Assembly: GCA_022453515.1 (NCBI GenBank)
Contig: JAJNNY010000022.1
Span: 496,001 to 560,000 of the forward strand
Source of the DNA: Astrocystis sublimbata
Lineage: Eukaryota; Ascomycota; Sordariomycetes; Xylariales; Xylariaceae
DNA length: 64,000 nt
Direction: 5' to 3'
The notes beneath the pieces are model-generated. The model was not told where the DNA came from. It saw only the letters and a list, made by a program, of their open reading frames with translations, and ran no database searches. Numbering within the stretch: the stretch's first letter is position 1; each line of letters starts with the position of its first letter. Shown here in pieces: positions 50,200-60,025 of the stretch. The translations under genes were made by a program, and so were the position numbers.

Positions 50200-50329
50200 A
50201 TGGCAGCTCCGTTGCCATCTGCATCTCGTTCCCCACTCACACTTTCGATCTCCTGCGCTAGGTGTTGGATCTGTCCACGCCGAGTAACTTTAACCGCACC
50301 TCACCAATTTTTTAACCGCACCTACTTTG
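50200..50329 (+). CDS. VAS1: Candidate mitochondrial presequence exon of VAS1 (partial)
   Basis: From the ATG at 50200 the frame is open for 27 codons to the transposon edge and then 16 more inside the left inverted repeat, up to a GTACGT donor at 50330. The part before the transposon starts MAAPLPSASRSPLTLSISCA and has several Arg and Ser and no Asp or Glu, as expected of a mitochondrial targeting signal. The ATG context is weak (T at -3), while the downstream cytosolic ATG has G at -3, which fits leaky scanning. Fungal VAS1 genes are known to make both isoforms from one gene. Use of this start is inferred, not shown. Confidence 0.55.
50273..50281 (+). repeat. Left 9-bp target-site duplication
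   Basis: GTCCACGCC directly precedes the inverted repeat and is identical to 50685-50693. Confidence 0.9.
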
Positions 50330-50334
50330 GTACG
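50282..50334 (+). repeat. Left terminal inverted repeat of MITE
   Basis: 53 bp paired with 50632-50684. It contains two nested copies of TTTAACCGCACCT-like sequence and ends in the GTACG that forms the candidate splice donor. Confidence 0.9.
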
Positions 50335-50472
50335 TCTCCGACCGAGCGAACTTGCATATACAAACTAGCTACCTAGGTACGTAATTAACCGCCGTTTTTT
50401 ACGGTCTATATTCGCCCCAGGTAGCCCTTTCGTAAACCATTTCTTAATCGTAATAATGCCCTTATATCTATT

Positions 50473-50530
50473 AGCGTTAGGGTTAGTAATTTAGGGTTAG
50501 TAGTTAGGGTTTAGGTTAGATATAGTGTTT
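50473..50530 (+). repeat. Telomere-like degenerate repeats inside MITE
   Basis: Several TTAGGGTTAG and TTAGGGTTTAGG units with interruptions. TTAGGG is the standard telomere repeat of filamentous fungi. Confidence 0.7.
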
Positions 50531-50631
50531 GGGTTAGATGTAGTGTTTAGGTCTCTTGGAATGTGTATATTATGGATTGTGTGGCTTGGGTATGTGGCTG
50601 TTGAGGCTTAGCTGTAGCTAATAGGGTATAG

Positions 50632-50684
50632 CGTGCCAAAGTAGGTGCAGTTAAAAAATCGGTGAGGTGCGGTTAAAGTTACTC
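50632..50684 (-). repeat. Right terminal inverted repeat of MITE
   Basis: Reverse complement of the left repeat with three transition differences. It contains two AGs (ending at 50666 and 50678) that are in phase with the donor in the left repeat. Confidence 0.9.
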
Positions 50685-50693
50685 GTCCACGCC
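50685..50693 (+). repeat. Right 9-bp target-site duplication
   Basis: GTCCACGCC, identical to the left copy. The VAS1 cytosolic ATG follows 24 bp later. Confidence 0.9.
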
Positions 50694-50716
50694 TGCTCCA
50701 GCCAAGAACATTCGCG

Positions 50717-53700
50717 ATGGCCACCAGGGCCGACGACGGGGCCGGTAACCGCCTAGAGAAAAGCGTAAAAAATGGTACGAACCCCGGCGGGCCTGGGCAG
50801 AACATGGGGGCCGCTTTACTTACACTAGACTTTTCCTGTAGCCGAGAAAGAACGCGAGAAGGAACGCAAGAAGCAGGAGAAGCAGGCTCGATTTGAATTG
50901 AAGCAGGCTAAGAAGGGCACCGGCGACGGTGGATTAGGTGGAGCTGGTGGAGCTGGTCCTGCCACCTCGACGGCCTCGGCTGCATCGACTAAAGCGACCG
51001 CCAAACCCAAGGGCAACGGTCCTAGTCTCGACACAACCGAACTGCCCCGCTACATCGAGGCCACTCCCCCCGGCGAGAAGAAGAGTAAGTGACTCGCAAC
51101 GTCTTGTTATAATACTGCGGCTACGGTCCCCTCGATTGACGCGGCCGTATTTCTAGAGCTTACGTCGTTCGATGACCCCCACTTCAAAGCCTACAACCCC
51201 GATGCTGTGGAATCCGCCTGGTATGAGTGGTGGGAGAAGGAGGGCTTCTTCAAGCCCCAGCTGGCTGAGAATGGCGCCGTTAAGCAAGAGGGCTCTTTCG
51301 TAGTCGTGTTGCCTCCTCCCAATGTCACTGGAAATCTTCACGTTGGCCATGCTCTCGGTAATGCTCTTCAGGACATTATGGTTCGTTGGAACCGGATGCT
51401 TGGCAAGACGACCCTATGGCTCCCGGGATGTGACCACGCGAGCATTTCCACCCAGACTGTAGTGGAAAATATGCTCTGGAGACGAGAGGGAAAGACCCGT
51501 CATGATCTCGGCAGGGCCAACTTTATCGAGACCGCCTGGAAGTGGAAGGAAGAGTACCACCGCAACATCAATAATGCACAGAGGAGGATGGGTGGCTCTT
51601 TCGACTGGTCTCGCGAGGCTTTTACGATGGATGCCAATCTTACTGCCGCTGTCCAGGAAACCTTCGTCAGGTTCCATGAAGAAGGCCTCATCTACCGCGC
51701 CAATCGACTCGTGAATTGGTGTACCAAATTAAACACAGCCCTCTCCAATCTAGAGGTTGTTAACAAGGAACTGTCCGGCCGTACCCTACTCGATGTCCCA
51801 GGTTATCAACGCAAAGTGGAGTTTGGCGTTATAACCCATTTTCTCTACCCTATTGATGGTGCTGATGAAACCATTGAGGTTGCAACGACTCGTCCGGAAA
51901 CTATGCTCGGCGATACTGGAATTGCCGTTCACCCAAGTGACGAAAGATACCGTCATCTCGTTGGTAAAAAGGCTCGCCACCCTTTCATTCCCGGCCGATT
52001 ACTTCCCATCGTGGCTGATGACTACGTTGATAAGGAGTTTGGTACGGGAGCCGTCAAGATCACGCCTGCTCACGATGCCAATGACTTCGCTCTCGGCCAG
52101 AGACACAATTTAGAATTTATTAACATCTTGACAGACGACGGTCTCATGAACGAGAATGCGGGCCCATACTGCGGCCAGAAGAGATTTGATGTACGTTATG
52201 CAATACAGGAGGACTTGAAAAATGCTGGCTTGTTCGTGGGTAAAAATGATAACCCCATGACGGTGCCGCTGTGTGAGAAGTCCAAAGACGTAATCGAGCC
52301 ACTTATGAAGCCACAGTGGTGGATGCGAATGCGAGGTCTTGCGGACGCAGCATCCGCCGCCGTCCGAAACGGCGAGATCACCTTCAAGCCACAGGCTGCG
52401 GAAAAGAGCTTTTTTCGATGGATGGATGATATTAACGACTGGTGCATCTCGAGGCAACTTTGGTGGGGTCACCAATGCCCAGTATATTTTGCACACATTG
52501 AGGGTGAAGCCGATCGGAGCGATAACGCTCGCTGGTTCTCGGGCCACACTGAAGAAGTGGCCCTAGCAAAAGCAACAAAAGCCTTCCCGGGAAAGCAGAT
52601 CACGCTCGAGAGGGACCCAGACGTCCTTGACACCTGGTTTTCGGCGGGACTATGGCCGTTCGCAACTTTGGGCTGGCCGAAGTCGACAGACGACATGGAC
52701 AAGTTCTACCCAACCTCCGTCTTGGAAACTGGCTGGGACATCCTGTTCTTCTGGATTGCTCGAATGGTTATGCTCGGCATAAAGTTGACTGGCCAAGTGC
52801 CGTTTCGCGAGGTGTATTGTCATTCTCTCGTTCGAGACTCTGACGGACGGAAGATGTCCAAGTCACTCGGTAATGTGATCGATCCCAGGGATGTCATTAC
52901 TGGTATCAGTCTCGAAGACCTTAACGTCAAGTTATTGATGGGAAACCTGGCACCCTCGGAGGTAGAAAAGGCGAAGAAGTACCAAAAAACAGCTTTCCCG
53001 CATGGTATTCCTCAGTGTGGCACAGATGCTCTGCGATTCTGCCTCGCGTCCTACGCTACAGGCAGTGGCGATATCAATCTGGATGTCAAGGTTTTGCATG
53101 GGTATCGAAAGTTTTGCAACAAGATTTACCAGGCCCTAAAATACATGCTTGGCAACTTGGACGCCGGATTCATCCCCGATAAACGCCCGAAACCAGGCAA
53201 AACTCTTGCAGAGCGGTGGATTCTGCATAAGATGACCATGTCCGCGAAGGCAATCAATCACGCTTTAGAGGAACGTGAGTTCATGAAATCAACTGGCATT
53301 GTCTACCAGTACTGGTATAGCAATCTGTGTGACGTCTTCATCGAGAACTCGAAGGCCCTTATCAGGGATGGATCTGAAGAAGAGAGAGAGTCCGTGAAGC
53401 AGACTTTATACACGGCTGTCGAATTCGCACTTCTCATGAGCCATCCATTTATGCCGTTCTTGACGGAGGAACTTTGGCAGCGCCTGCCTCGCCGTCCTGG
53501 AGATGTGACACCTTCCATAGTACTAGCCTCGTATCCCGTGTACGACAGTATTATGGATGATCCCGATGCTGAGGTGGCGTATGAACTCATTCAAGCATGT
53601 TCCCGAGAGATTCGGTCTGTCGTGTCCCAGTATAAGTTGGACGAGGTTCAGAGTAAGTGATGCTGACAAAAACGACGTCTCGAGCTCCAGACCTGAACTA

Positions 53701-54122
53701 ACCTGTTTCTTCCAGTTTCCATACAATCTCTCGATACCGCCTCGTTAGAGACACTGAAAAACCAAGTGCAGTCTATCTCGTCGCTCACCGGACAGGTAAT
53801 CCTACAGAACAACATCTTGTCACCGAATGAACCGCGTCCATCTGGCTGCGTCGCCTCAACTGTCTCAAATCTGGCGACGGTATACCTATTCGTCAAGGGT
53901 CGCGTAGACTTGAATGCAGAGGCGAATAAAGCTAGATCTTACCTAGAAAAGACACAGGCCGCGATAGAGAAGCAGCTGAAGAGCATGGCTGTGGCTAGTT
54001 ACCAGGAGAAGGTGACCCAATCTGTAAGGGATACCGACAATGCAAGATTGGCAGGACTGCAGACAGAGGCTACTGCACTACAAGGGACGATCAAACAGTT
54101 TGAGCAACTGCAGGTAGAGTAA
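50717..54122 (+). CDS. VAS1: Valyl-tRNA synthetase (cytosolic start)
   Basis: Class I aminoacyl-tRNA synthetase charging tRNA-Val, with editing of mischarged Thr. Exons are 50717-50774, 50842-51084, 51157-53652 and 53716-54122 (3204 nt, 1067 residues). The N-terminus is a Lys/Glu-rich then Ala/Thr/Gly-rich extension (about residues 1-95), usual for eukaryotic ValRS. The catalytic HIGH motif appears as HVGH at 162-165 after PPPNVTGNL, the editing-domain [11 protein letters not shown] is present, and KMSKS is at 666-670. The C-terminal coiled coil, typical of ValRS, begins after [15 protein letters not shown]. All junctions are in phase. One gene serves both cytosol and mitochondria in the fungi where this is known. 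Here a MITE separates the two putative starts. Confidence 0.95.
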
Positions 54123-54208
54123 ATGGTCAAGGACTGAGACGATTTAGGTGCTCTTCTGGCAGCGTGTAGGTTCATTTCACGAAATCGAAATTAGCGACTT
54201 TGCTCGGT

Positions 54209-54775
54209 ATGGACAGTGACACCCGCCGAGCCAGAAAACGGCCGGCCCTGGCAAGATGGGTCCGACAATAGCGATCCTGAAACAGCACCACTCATGACGG
54301 GCTTGTCGGTGACCCCGACGCCGACCGTCTCCCATGTGCTGTATGGCTCGTGACGGCGGTAGAGGTCTGTGACAAGTTTGCCTTCTTCGGTTTGGGCGGA
54401 CCGCTTCAGAACTACCTGCAGAACAGTCGCGATGATCCTCTCCATCCAGGTGTCATTGGTGAGCAGCCCTTGGGTGCCTACAGTACTTGAGATAATTACT
54501 GAAAGTTCGATGGATTCAAAGGCTTGGACCAGGCTGGCGCCACCGTCGTGAACCAGATCTACATGTTCTGGTGCTTCCTGACGCCTCTCCTCGGCTCCGT
54601 CATGGCCGACCAATACTGGTGTAAAGTCCGAACAATCACGAACGCGCCCGTAGTCTATATCTGTGGCTTGGTCATGGTGCCTTGTCTACGTTGTTGGTTG
54701 CCATGTTTTGGATCGGCCTTGGGACGGGTGGCATTCGCCCAGATGTCAATGCTTTGTTCCGCAGTCACCTAACTA
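54209..54775 (+). pseudogene. Truncated POT/PTR2-type peptide transporter relic
   Basis: Pieces of the N-terminal part of a proton-coupled oligopeptide transporter are readable. They include VTAVEVCDKFAFFGLGGPLQ (family ERFAYYG-type motif), a segment GLDQAGATVVNQIYMFWC, and FLTPLLGSVMADQYW, which corresponds to the family helix ending in ADQYLG. A frameshifted FWIGLGTGGIRPDVNALF follows. The pieces lie in different frames; one switch could be a roughly 55-bp intron (GTGTCA to CTGAAAG), but the later one looks like a frameshift. Homology stops near 54775, so only about a quarter of a normal roughly 600-residue transporter remains. It is located just after VAS1 on the same strand. Confidence 0.8.
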
Positions 54776-55202
54776 CCTAGTAATAACTGACTAAGCCGAG
54801 CCTAAGAAAAAGCGGCAAGTGCACTAAGCCTAGTTCGGTGCATACTTGGCATTTGGTAAAACCTAGAACCGAGTGACTTCGACGAATCAAATTACATGCA
54901 TGCCACGAACTTCGGGATGCTCTACTACTAGTACATGTAGACTTACAGTCACACGCAGTCATAGGCTCACTCATAAAGTGAGACCTCAATCTTCATCTTA
55001 CAATAGCTATAGGTATCATTTCAGTCCAGTCTCGTGAACCCATTTTCCAAACAACACCTTCTCATATTACTCATCGACTTTAACATAAAACCCACGCCAC
55101 CCTATCACTTTACTACCTCTTACATCACACTCACCCTCCCTCACTTACACCTCTCCTCGCCTCACCTCCCATAAAAGGAAAAAACAAAAAAGGAAGAGAA
55201 AC
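54776..55202. other. Intergenic region before hydrolase gene
   Basis: No gene is seen. The right part (55080-55200) is pyrimidine/CA-rich, as is usual for fungal promoters and leaders. Confidence 0.5.
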
Positions 55203-56045
55203 ATGCCCCCGACCCGCATCCCCCAACCCTCCGACTTCGCCCCCCTCAAGCCCTCCCTACACGTCTCCCTCACATACCCCTCCGTCCCCGAGACGACAAC
55301 ATGCATCCTGCTACTCTTCCACGGCCTCGGAGACTCCGAGGCCTCCTTCGCCACCTTTGCGAAAAACATGAATCTCCCGGGCGTGCTATCCATCTCCGTC
55401 CGGGGCACCTCGCCCCTACCGCCTTCGCTTCTCGGACTCCCCTTGTCCTCCCCCCCTTCCCATGATGACGATGATGACGAAAGCGGCCGTCCCACGACGC
55501 ACTTCCACTGGGGCGACGACCTGACCCTCTCGCCCACGACCGGCGAGCTCGACGGCGACCCCGGCTTTTCCGGCGCCGAGACCCTCGTGCTCAGAAGGCT
55601 GGTGCGCGAGACGCTGATGGAAAGATGCGGCTGGGACACGCGAGACATCCTCTTGTTCGGCTTCGGGCAGGGCGGGTCGTTGGCTCTGGGTCTGGCTTCG
55701 CGCGTGCGCTTGCCGCAGAGAGTAACCGCAACAGAAGAAGGCCATCAGCAACAACACGACCCAGACGCCGGCACCCTCTTCAAAGGCGCCATCTCCATCG
55801 GCGGGGCCCTACCAACCAGCATGATCCCCACCCTCTCCGCGCGCCCCAAAGCCAAGACGCCTACGCTCCTCTGCTACGGGCGCAACAGCGAGGCGCTCGA
55901 CGGCGACGCCATCCGGGTGCTGAGGACAGAGTTCCTGGACGTGCGCGAGGCTAAGTGGAGGAAGGGAGACGATGGCATGCCTCGGAACCGCGAGGAGATG
56001 TTGCCCGTCATGCAGTTTCTTGCTGAGAGGATGAGGGCTTGGTGA
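55203..56045 (+). CDS. Phospholipase/carboxylesterase-family protein, nucleophile Ser replaced
   Basis: Single-exon, 280-residue alpha/beta-hydrolase of the acyl-protein thioesterase-like (abhydrolase_2) class. The oxyanion-side LFHGLGDS motif is at about 38-45 and the nucleophile elbow reads GFGQGG at 153-158. Active relatives have GFSQGG, so the catalytic Ser (position 155) is Gly. The Asp and His motifs of the family (HG..D and GH near the C-terminus) are not evident either; the matching parts read CYGRNSEAL and DGMPRNREEM. A Pro/Ser/Asp-rich insert (80-95) follows an early strand. It is probably a non-catalytic family member, or one with altered chemistry. The reading frame is intact, which argues for constraint. 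The start ATG follows an A-rich leader (GAGAAAC). Confidence 0.82.
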   Translation: MPPTRIPQPSDFAPLKPSLHVSLTYPSVPETTTCILLLFHGLGDSEASFATFAKNMNLPGVLSISVRGTSPLPPSLLGLPLSSPPSHDDDDDESGRPTTHFHWGDDLTLSPTTGELDGDPGFSGAETLVLRRLVRETLMERCGWDTRDILLFGFGQGGSLALGLASRVRLPQRVTATEEGHQQQHDPDAGTLFKGAISIGGALPTSMIPTLSARPKAKTPTLLCYGRNSEALDGDAIRVLRTEFLDVREAKWRKGDDGMPRNREEMLPVMQFLAERMRAW

Positions 56046-56916
56046 AGAGGGGGGGCGGTTGGATGGATAAGTGAGGATGAGGATAAGGGGCTGGAGAAGC
56101 CTTTTGCTAAAAGAGCAAGATACGGGCAACTAACTCGGTGGCTAGACGCTAAGTAAGTAGATATGTACCGTGACGAGGAACCCCAGATGCCCGTCTGGAT
56201 CTTGCAACTGCTGTTCAAAAGGCAATGCATTGTCTCCTGAGAGAAGAATTGGGGGCAAATCATGGTTATGGGACATCGTGGGATTGGCCTACGGTAGTGG
56301 CTGTTGGAATCAACGATGCACATTGCATGCCCGATTTCAATATACCCAGCAAGCGCATCATCACTGGCTCCGCATCGTCAGGTTGTTTCTTTGCGCTGTG
56401 CTGCGCAATGATCAAACGTGCCCCTTCTCTTCTATCACGGCACAAACTCGCAAGAGATGTACCAGTGGAAAGCAGAACAAGGCGTTCAAGTCCCAAGTCA
56501 GTTGACACGACGTCAGGCCGACGTCATATCTGGTACTATCACGCCGCTACCACATGCAAATTACATCGGCGGCAGTTCAACATGGCAATGCATTAGATTG
56601 GATGAACATATCTTTTGGCTTTTGTAGTAATGAACGCCCACCTATTCAAAGGTGTACCGGCGTGCCGCAATGGCAACCGCCTCTCTTCCCTAAGTATCCA
56701 CGGCATTCCGTGCGGCCCTTTAGATAAGGGGACAACAATGCAACCAACCATAGACTCTCGCTATGATACCCATCTTGTATCGAAACGAGTTCAAAAGATA
56801 AAAAGCAACAATCCTCACCCCAACGCCGACGCTATGTATGCTATGCTAGTGACAATCGTCAAGTGTATCTACGCTGAAAGTGCAATCCTCCCATCATGGC
56901 CCAAACAAGATAGTCT
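56046..56916. other. Convergent intergenic region
   Basis: It holds the 3' flanks of the hydrolase gene and UBP16. The open frames seen have no family resemblance. Confidence 0.5.
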
Positions 56917-59103
56917 CTAGCTATTCGGCCAATTCTGTGGTATCGTCGCGTCGATCTCTTCGTTCTCCTTGAGCAAGGGGTAAAGACACGATGTCGCGTG
57001 ATCGAGCGCCTGCTCGTGAGTGTTGAATGGGATAGCTCGATTCGGCCGCGGTAAGGGCCCAACTGGAGGTTCAACCGATTCGGTTCCTTGGGGCGCCTCA
57101 GTCTCGGAAGGGGCGATTTGAGATTCATCTTGCCCGTCAAGATTCGCGATTGCATCATGAGATTCGGACTTTCCATTCGGCATGTTCTCTGCAGGGCTGG
57201 TAGACTGCTGATCCCGATTCTCAGAGACGAGAACAGTGCTTGCATCTACGCAATCGTAAAAGAGCATGAAGACGCCGCTCTGCGCCAGTACTGTCTCCTC
57301 ATCGACCTCCCAAACAGTCTCGTCGCTCAACCGCCACCATTTCGAGTCTTCATCTATGACGTCTTGACCCTCTGATTCCGACTGGGTTTCCTGAGTTGGT
57401 TGGCTTTGATCGTCGCTTTGCGTCTCATCACTCTCGTTCGAACTGGCAGCAGGTGCGGCATTGTGTTGGCGAGGATGTTTTCGGTAGCAGACGTAGTGTC
57501 CGTTCTCGTGTCTACCTTGGTGCGTGATCACCGCACGTAACTCGTAGATTGGACCACTGATTTTGGAGGGGTGATGATCACCAGACACCATCGAGCTCCT
57601 GGGATCCGAGCTCCACTGTTCTATCACATCTTGAGCCGTATCGTACGACCCTGCACTTCCGAGGCACCAAGGCGCTAGGTCGAGGGTACTGGGGAAGCGG
57701 ACGGCTGCGAGGTTCTTGAACATCTGACCCGTATTCTCGTCGAATACAGACCGGTTAATGTGAACAGCGAGACTTGCGGGCGGACGTCCAATCACCATTT
57801 GTTTTGTCTTGGTCGAAGTTAATCTGTGCTGTTTGAGAATCTTGCACTTATCCCGCAGAGTTTCTTCTTCGAAGTCGTCCTCCTCTAAGGCTTCTTCGAT
57901 AGGCTGGAGCCTTGCGAGGGATTCTCGCGAAGCGTCTGCCGCCTGTCCTTCTTCCTTACTGCGGGCCAGAACCAGGTTCCAGAGTCGCTGAGCCTTGAGC
58001 AGTGTGCATTTTGCGCACTCGACACCTTGGATCGCTTCGAGGGCGGTGTAGGAGTCTAGCCGCTCAAATAGGTCATGAGCACCTTGGCCAACCCCAAGGC
58101 TAAGGGTGATACAGTTGAATGGTATCATGGACAGTCCTTCCGAATGGCCACATTCAACACAGGCGACCCGTTGAGCGATCAGACCCTCGAGGGGGTTCTT
58201 TAGGGCCTTGGTCTCGGAGGCGGGCTTGCCATGAGTGGAGAGGGATTGGTACCCGCTGTCGTCGCTGTGTTGGCTTTCGACGGTGTCGTCCCCGCTACCA
58301 AAAGTCTCGAGGCCTGGCGAGCGGGAATGTGCCGAGGCGACTTTGGTGATCTCTTTATCTATCTCATCTAATATTTTGGAGAAATACTCCTGAGCGTCTT
58401 GCTGTTGCCAAGTATCCAGCGACTTCAGTTTCTTGGGTGTCCACAAAGTAACCCCGTTGTCTTGCGAGCCAGTCAGTTTCGACAGCAAATCTCGTAAGGT
58501 CGCAACCGAGCTAGCATTCCGGTCGTCTTGGATGGCTTCGATGTCATTGAAAGCGCTCTCTAGGTAGGCTGGCAACGGTTTCAAAGAAGAGAGGCTTTGG
58601 AGGATGCTGTTTTGGAAACAGGAGTTGTCGTAGTTGCCTAGGCCCGGCGGCTGATCTGTCACATGCCTGGACTTGATGGTGGGTAACGAAGTGAGACTCT
58701 TTCCAGCGTGCGCCACGGCATTCATTATTCCCGTAGAACTGTCCATGCTCAGAATTCGACGGAGAAGGTCGCTTTTGGCGTCATAGGAAGTCAATTGAGC
58801 AGCTTTCGCAGTGTCGGGAACGGGGACGAGAGGCGGATGGAGCCAGTGATGGAGGGCATAGAGGAACCTCGCAGGTGTCACGGTGACTACGAGGTCCCAG
58901 ACAAGTTGGCCAGGGTGTCTCACATGGACGGGAAGGCCCTCGGAGTGCAGAGACTGGTAGAAAAGCGTCAACAGGAGGATGGCAAGGGGAACAAGTATGC
59001 TCGGCTGCTGCAAACGATCCCACAGGGAGCTGGGATCGACAAAGGGCGGGTGGACGGCGAAGTCGTCGCGATCGAGGTGTCTTTCGGGGCGGTGGCCTTG
59101 CAT
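56917..59103 (-). CDS. UBP16: Ubiquitin-specific protease Ubp16-like, membrane-anchored
   Basis: C19-family deubiquitinase. Single exon, 728 residues from the ATG at 59103; the frame upstream offers only a GTG. An N-terminal hydrophobic segment, SILVPLAILLLTLFYQSL (about 35-52), should anchor it. Yeast Ubp16 is held in the mitochondrial outer membrane in this way. The Cys box is GLGNYDNSCFQNSILQSL with Cys162, the QQQDAQEYF block follows, two CxxC-type pairs are present (VACVECG and VECAKC), and the His box is GRHENGHYVCYRKH. The region after WWRLSDETVWEVDEETV is a low-complexity acidic/Ser tail ending in a Leu-rich helix. The Cys box is a slight variant of the usual GNTC. Localisation is inferred from the family. 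Confidence 0.9.
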   Translation of the reverse strand: MQGHRPERHLDRDDFAVHPPFVDPSSLWDRLQQPSILVPLAILLLTLFYQSLHSEGLPVHVRHPGQLVWDLVVTVTPARFLYALHHWLHPPLVPVPDTAKAAQLTSYDAKSDLLRRILSMDSSTGIMNAVAHAGKSLTSLPTIKSRHVTDQPPGLGNYDNSCFQNSILQSLSSLKPLPAYLESAFNDIEAIQDDRNASSVATLRDLLSKLTGSQDNGVTLWTPKKLKSLDTWQQQDAQEYFSKILDEIDKEITKVASAHSRSPGLETFGSGDDTVESQHSDDSGYQSLSTHGKPASETKALKNPLEGLIAQRVACVECGHSEGLSMIPFNCITLSLGVGQGAHDLFERLDSYTALEAIQGVECAKCTLLKAQRLWNLVLARSKEEGQAADASRESLARLQPIEEALEEDDFEEETLRDKCKILKQHRLTSTKTKQMVIGRPPASLAVHINRSVFDENTGQMFKNLAAVRFPSTLDLAPWCLGSAGSYDTAQDVIEQWSSDPRSSMVSGDHHPSKISGPIYELRAVITHQGRHENGHYVCYRKHPRQHNAAPAASSNESDETQSDDQSQPTQETQSESEGQDVIDEDSKWWRLSDETVWEVDEETVLAQSGVFMLFYDCVDASTVLVSENRDQQSTSPAENMPNGKSESHDAIANLDGQDESQIAPSETEAPQGTESVEPPVGPLPRPNRAIPFNTHEQALDHATSCLYPLLKENEEIDATIPQNWPNS

Positions 59104-60025
59104 CCTGTGTGGCGGTGGTTTGATGATTCCACGAACGGGGCGCGGCGAAGGTGGGCGAACGGAGGCAAAAGCAAAGGCCAAACTCGGCCCCAGAACGGAA
59201 GCTCGCAGAAACCGCGATCTGGTGCAGCAGACAACGACAACAGACAGCAGACAGCAGACAAATGCGACAAACACTGACGTCTAGAGTGAATTCGTAATGG
59301 CCGGTCTATGCGCGATAGGAGGGATGAGGCGTGGCGGTTCTGGGGCGGGGAGCGACGGCCATGGCAGCACCAGAGGAAGGGCTATTCGAGGGTGCGACTG
59401 GTGAGGCGAGCATCACATGGCGTGGTGTGGTGGTCCGGGTCGGTTGTATGGGAAAGTTGATGGGGTTGAGTTTTTGGTGGTATTGTGGAAGGTGTAAATT
59501 AGAAGTTCCTAGTCCCGGTCTGATCCAGCCGGCCAGGGTTGTCTTTCACTTTAATACCGTGTGAGCTCGGCTCTTCATGCGGTGTCTGTGATGGCTGCAG
59601 CCAATAGGAGACAGAGCCATTGTCAGATCTCGAATGCACGCCCCACTATGAGCCCACCAGCTGAATCTAGGCAGTGCAGCGCATTACGTGCCTACTGTAC
59701 CTGCCTACCAGGTTCTACCTAGGTACCTGCAAATAGGTACCGTGGCACCCCAAGCGGGATGCTGACTAGCTCCGATAGGCTGCCCTCGCCGCCACTAAGT
59801 GTGGGGTGCCGCTCAAGGTACCAGGTACCGTATTATCGAAGGTATTATCGACAACCCAAGAATTCTTATCGATCACAGCAACTTTGAAGTTTGGCGGGGC
59901 AGAACAATTCATTTGGGCCCATCAACACCTCATCCTTCTTCCAAACCAAGAGTCATACCGCAACTCTCCCATTGTCGCCAGAAACACTTGCCCGTGCAAG
60001 CGATCGGCGCAAAACTCACAGAACA
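59104..60025. other. Divergent UBP16 / ALB1 intergenic region
   Basis: It holds both promoters. CTACCTAGGTACC and repeated GGTACC motifs lie at 59716-59830, and a CAGACAG run is the mirror of the leader near 59240. No gene is seen. Confidence 0.5.

Larger units (their letters stand above)
50282..50684. mobile_element. 403-bp MITE (9-bp TSD, 53-bp TIRs), probably Mutator-like
   Basis: The ends are GAGTAACTTTAACCGCACCT and its reverse complement. The 53-bp terminal inverted repeats match at 50 positions, and all three differences are transitions. A perfect 9-bp duplication flanks the element. It has no open frame of note and so is non-autonomous. The 9-bp duplication points to the Mutator-like superfamily; an 8-bp hAT duplication plus a chance base is the alternative. 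The interior (50473-50520) carries degenerate TTAGGGTTAG repeats and a short CCGT/ACGG hairpin near 50390. It lies between the upstream and downstream VAS1 start codons. Confidence 0.9.
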
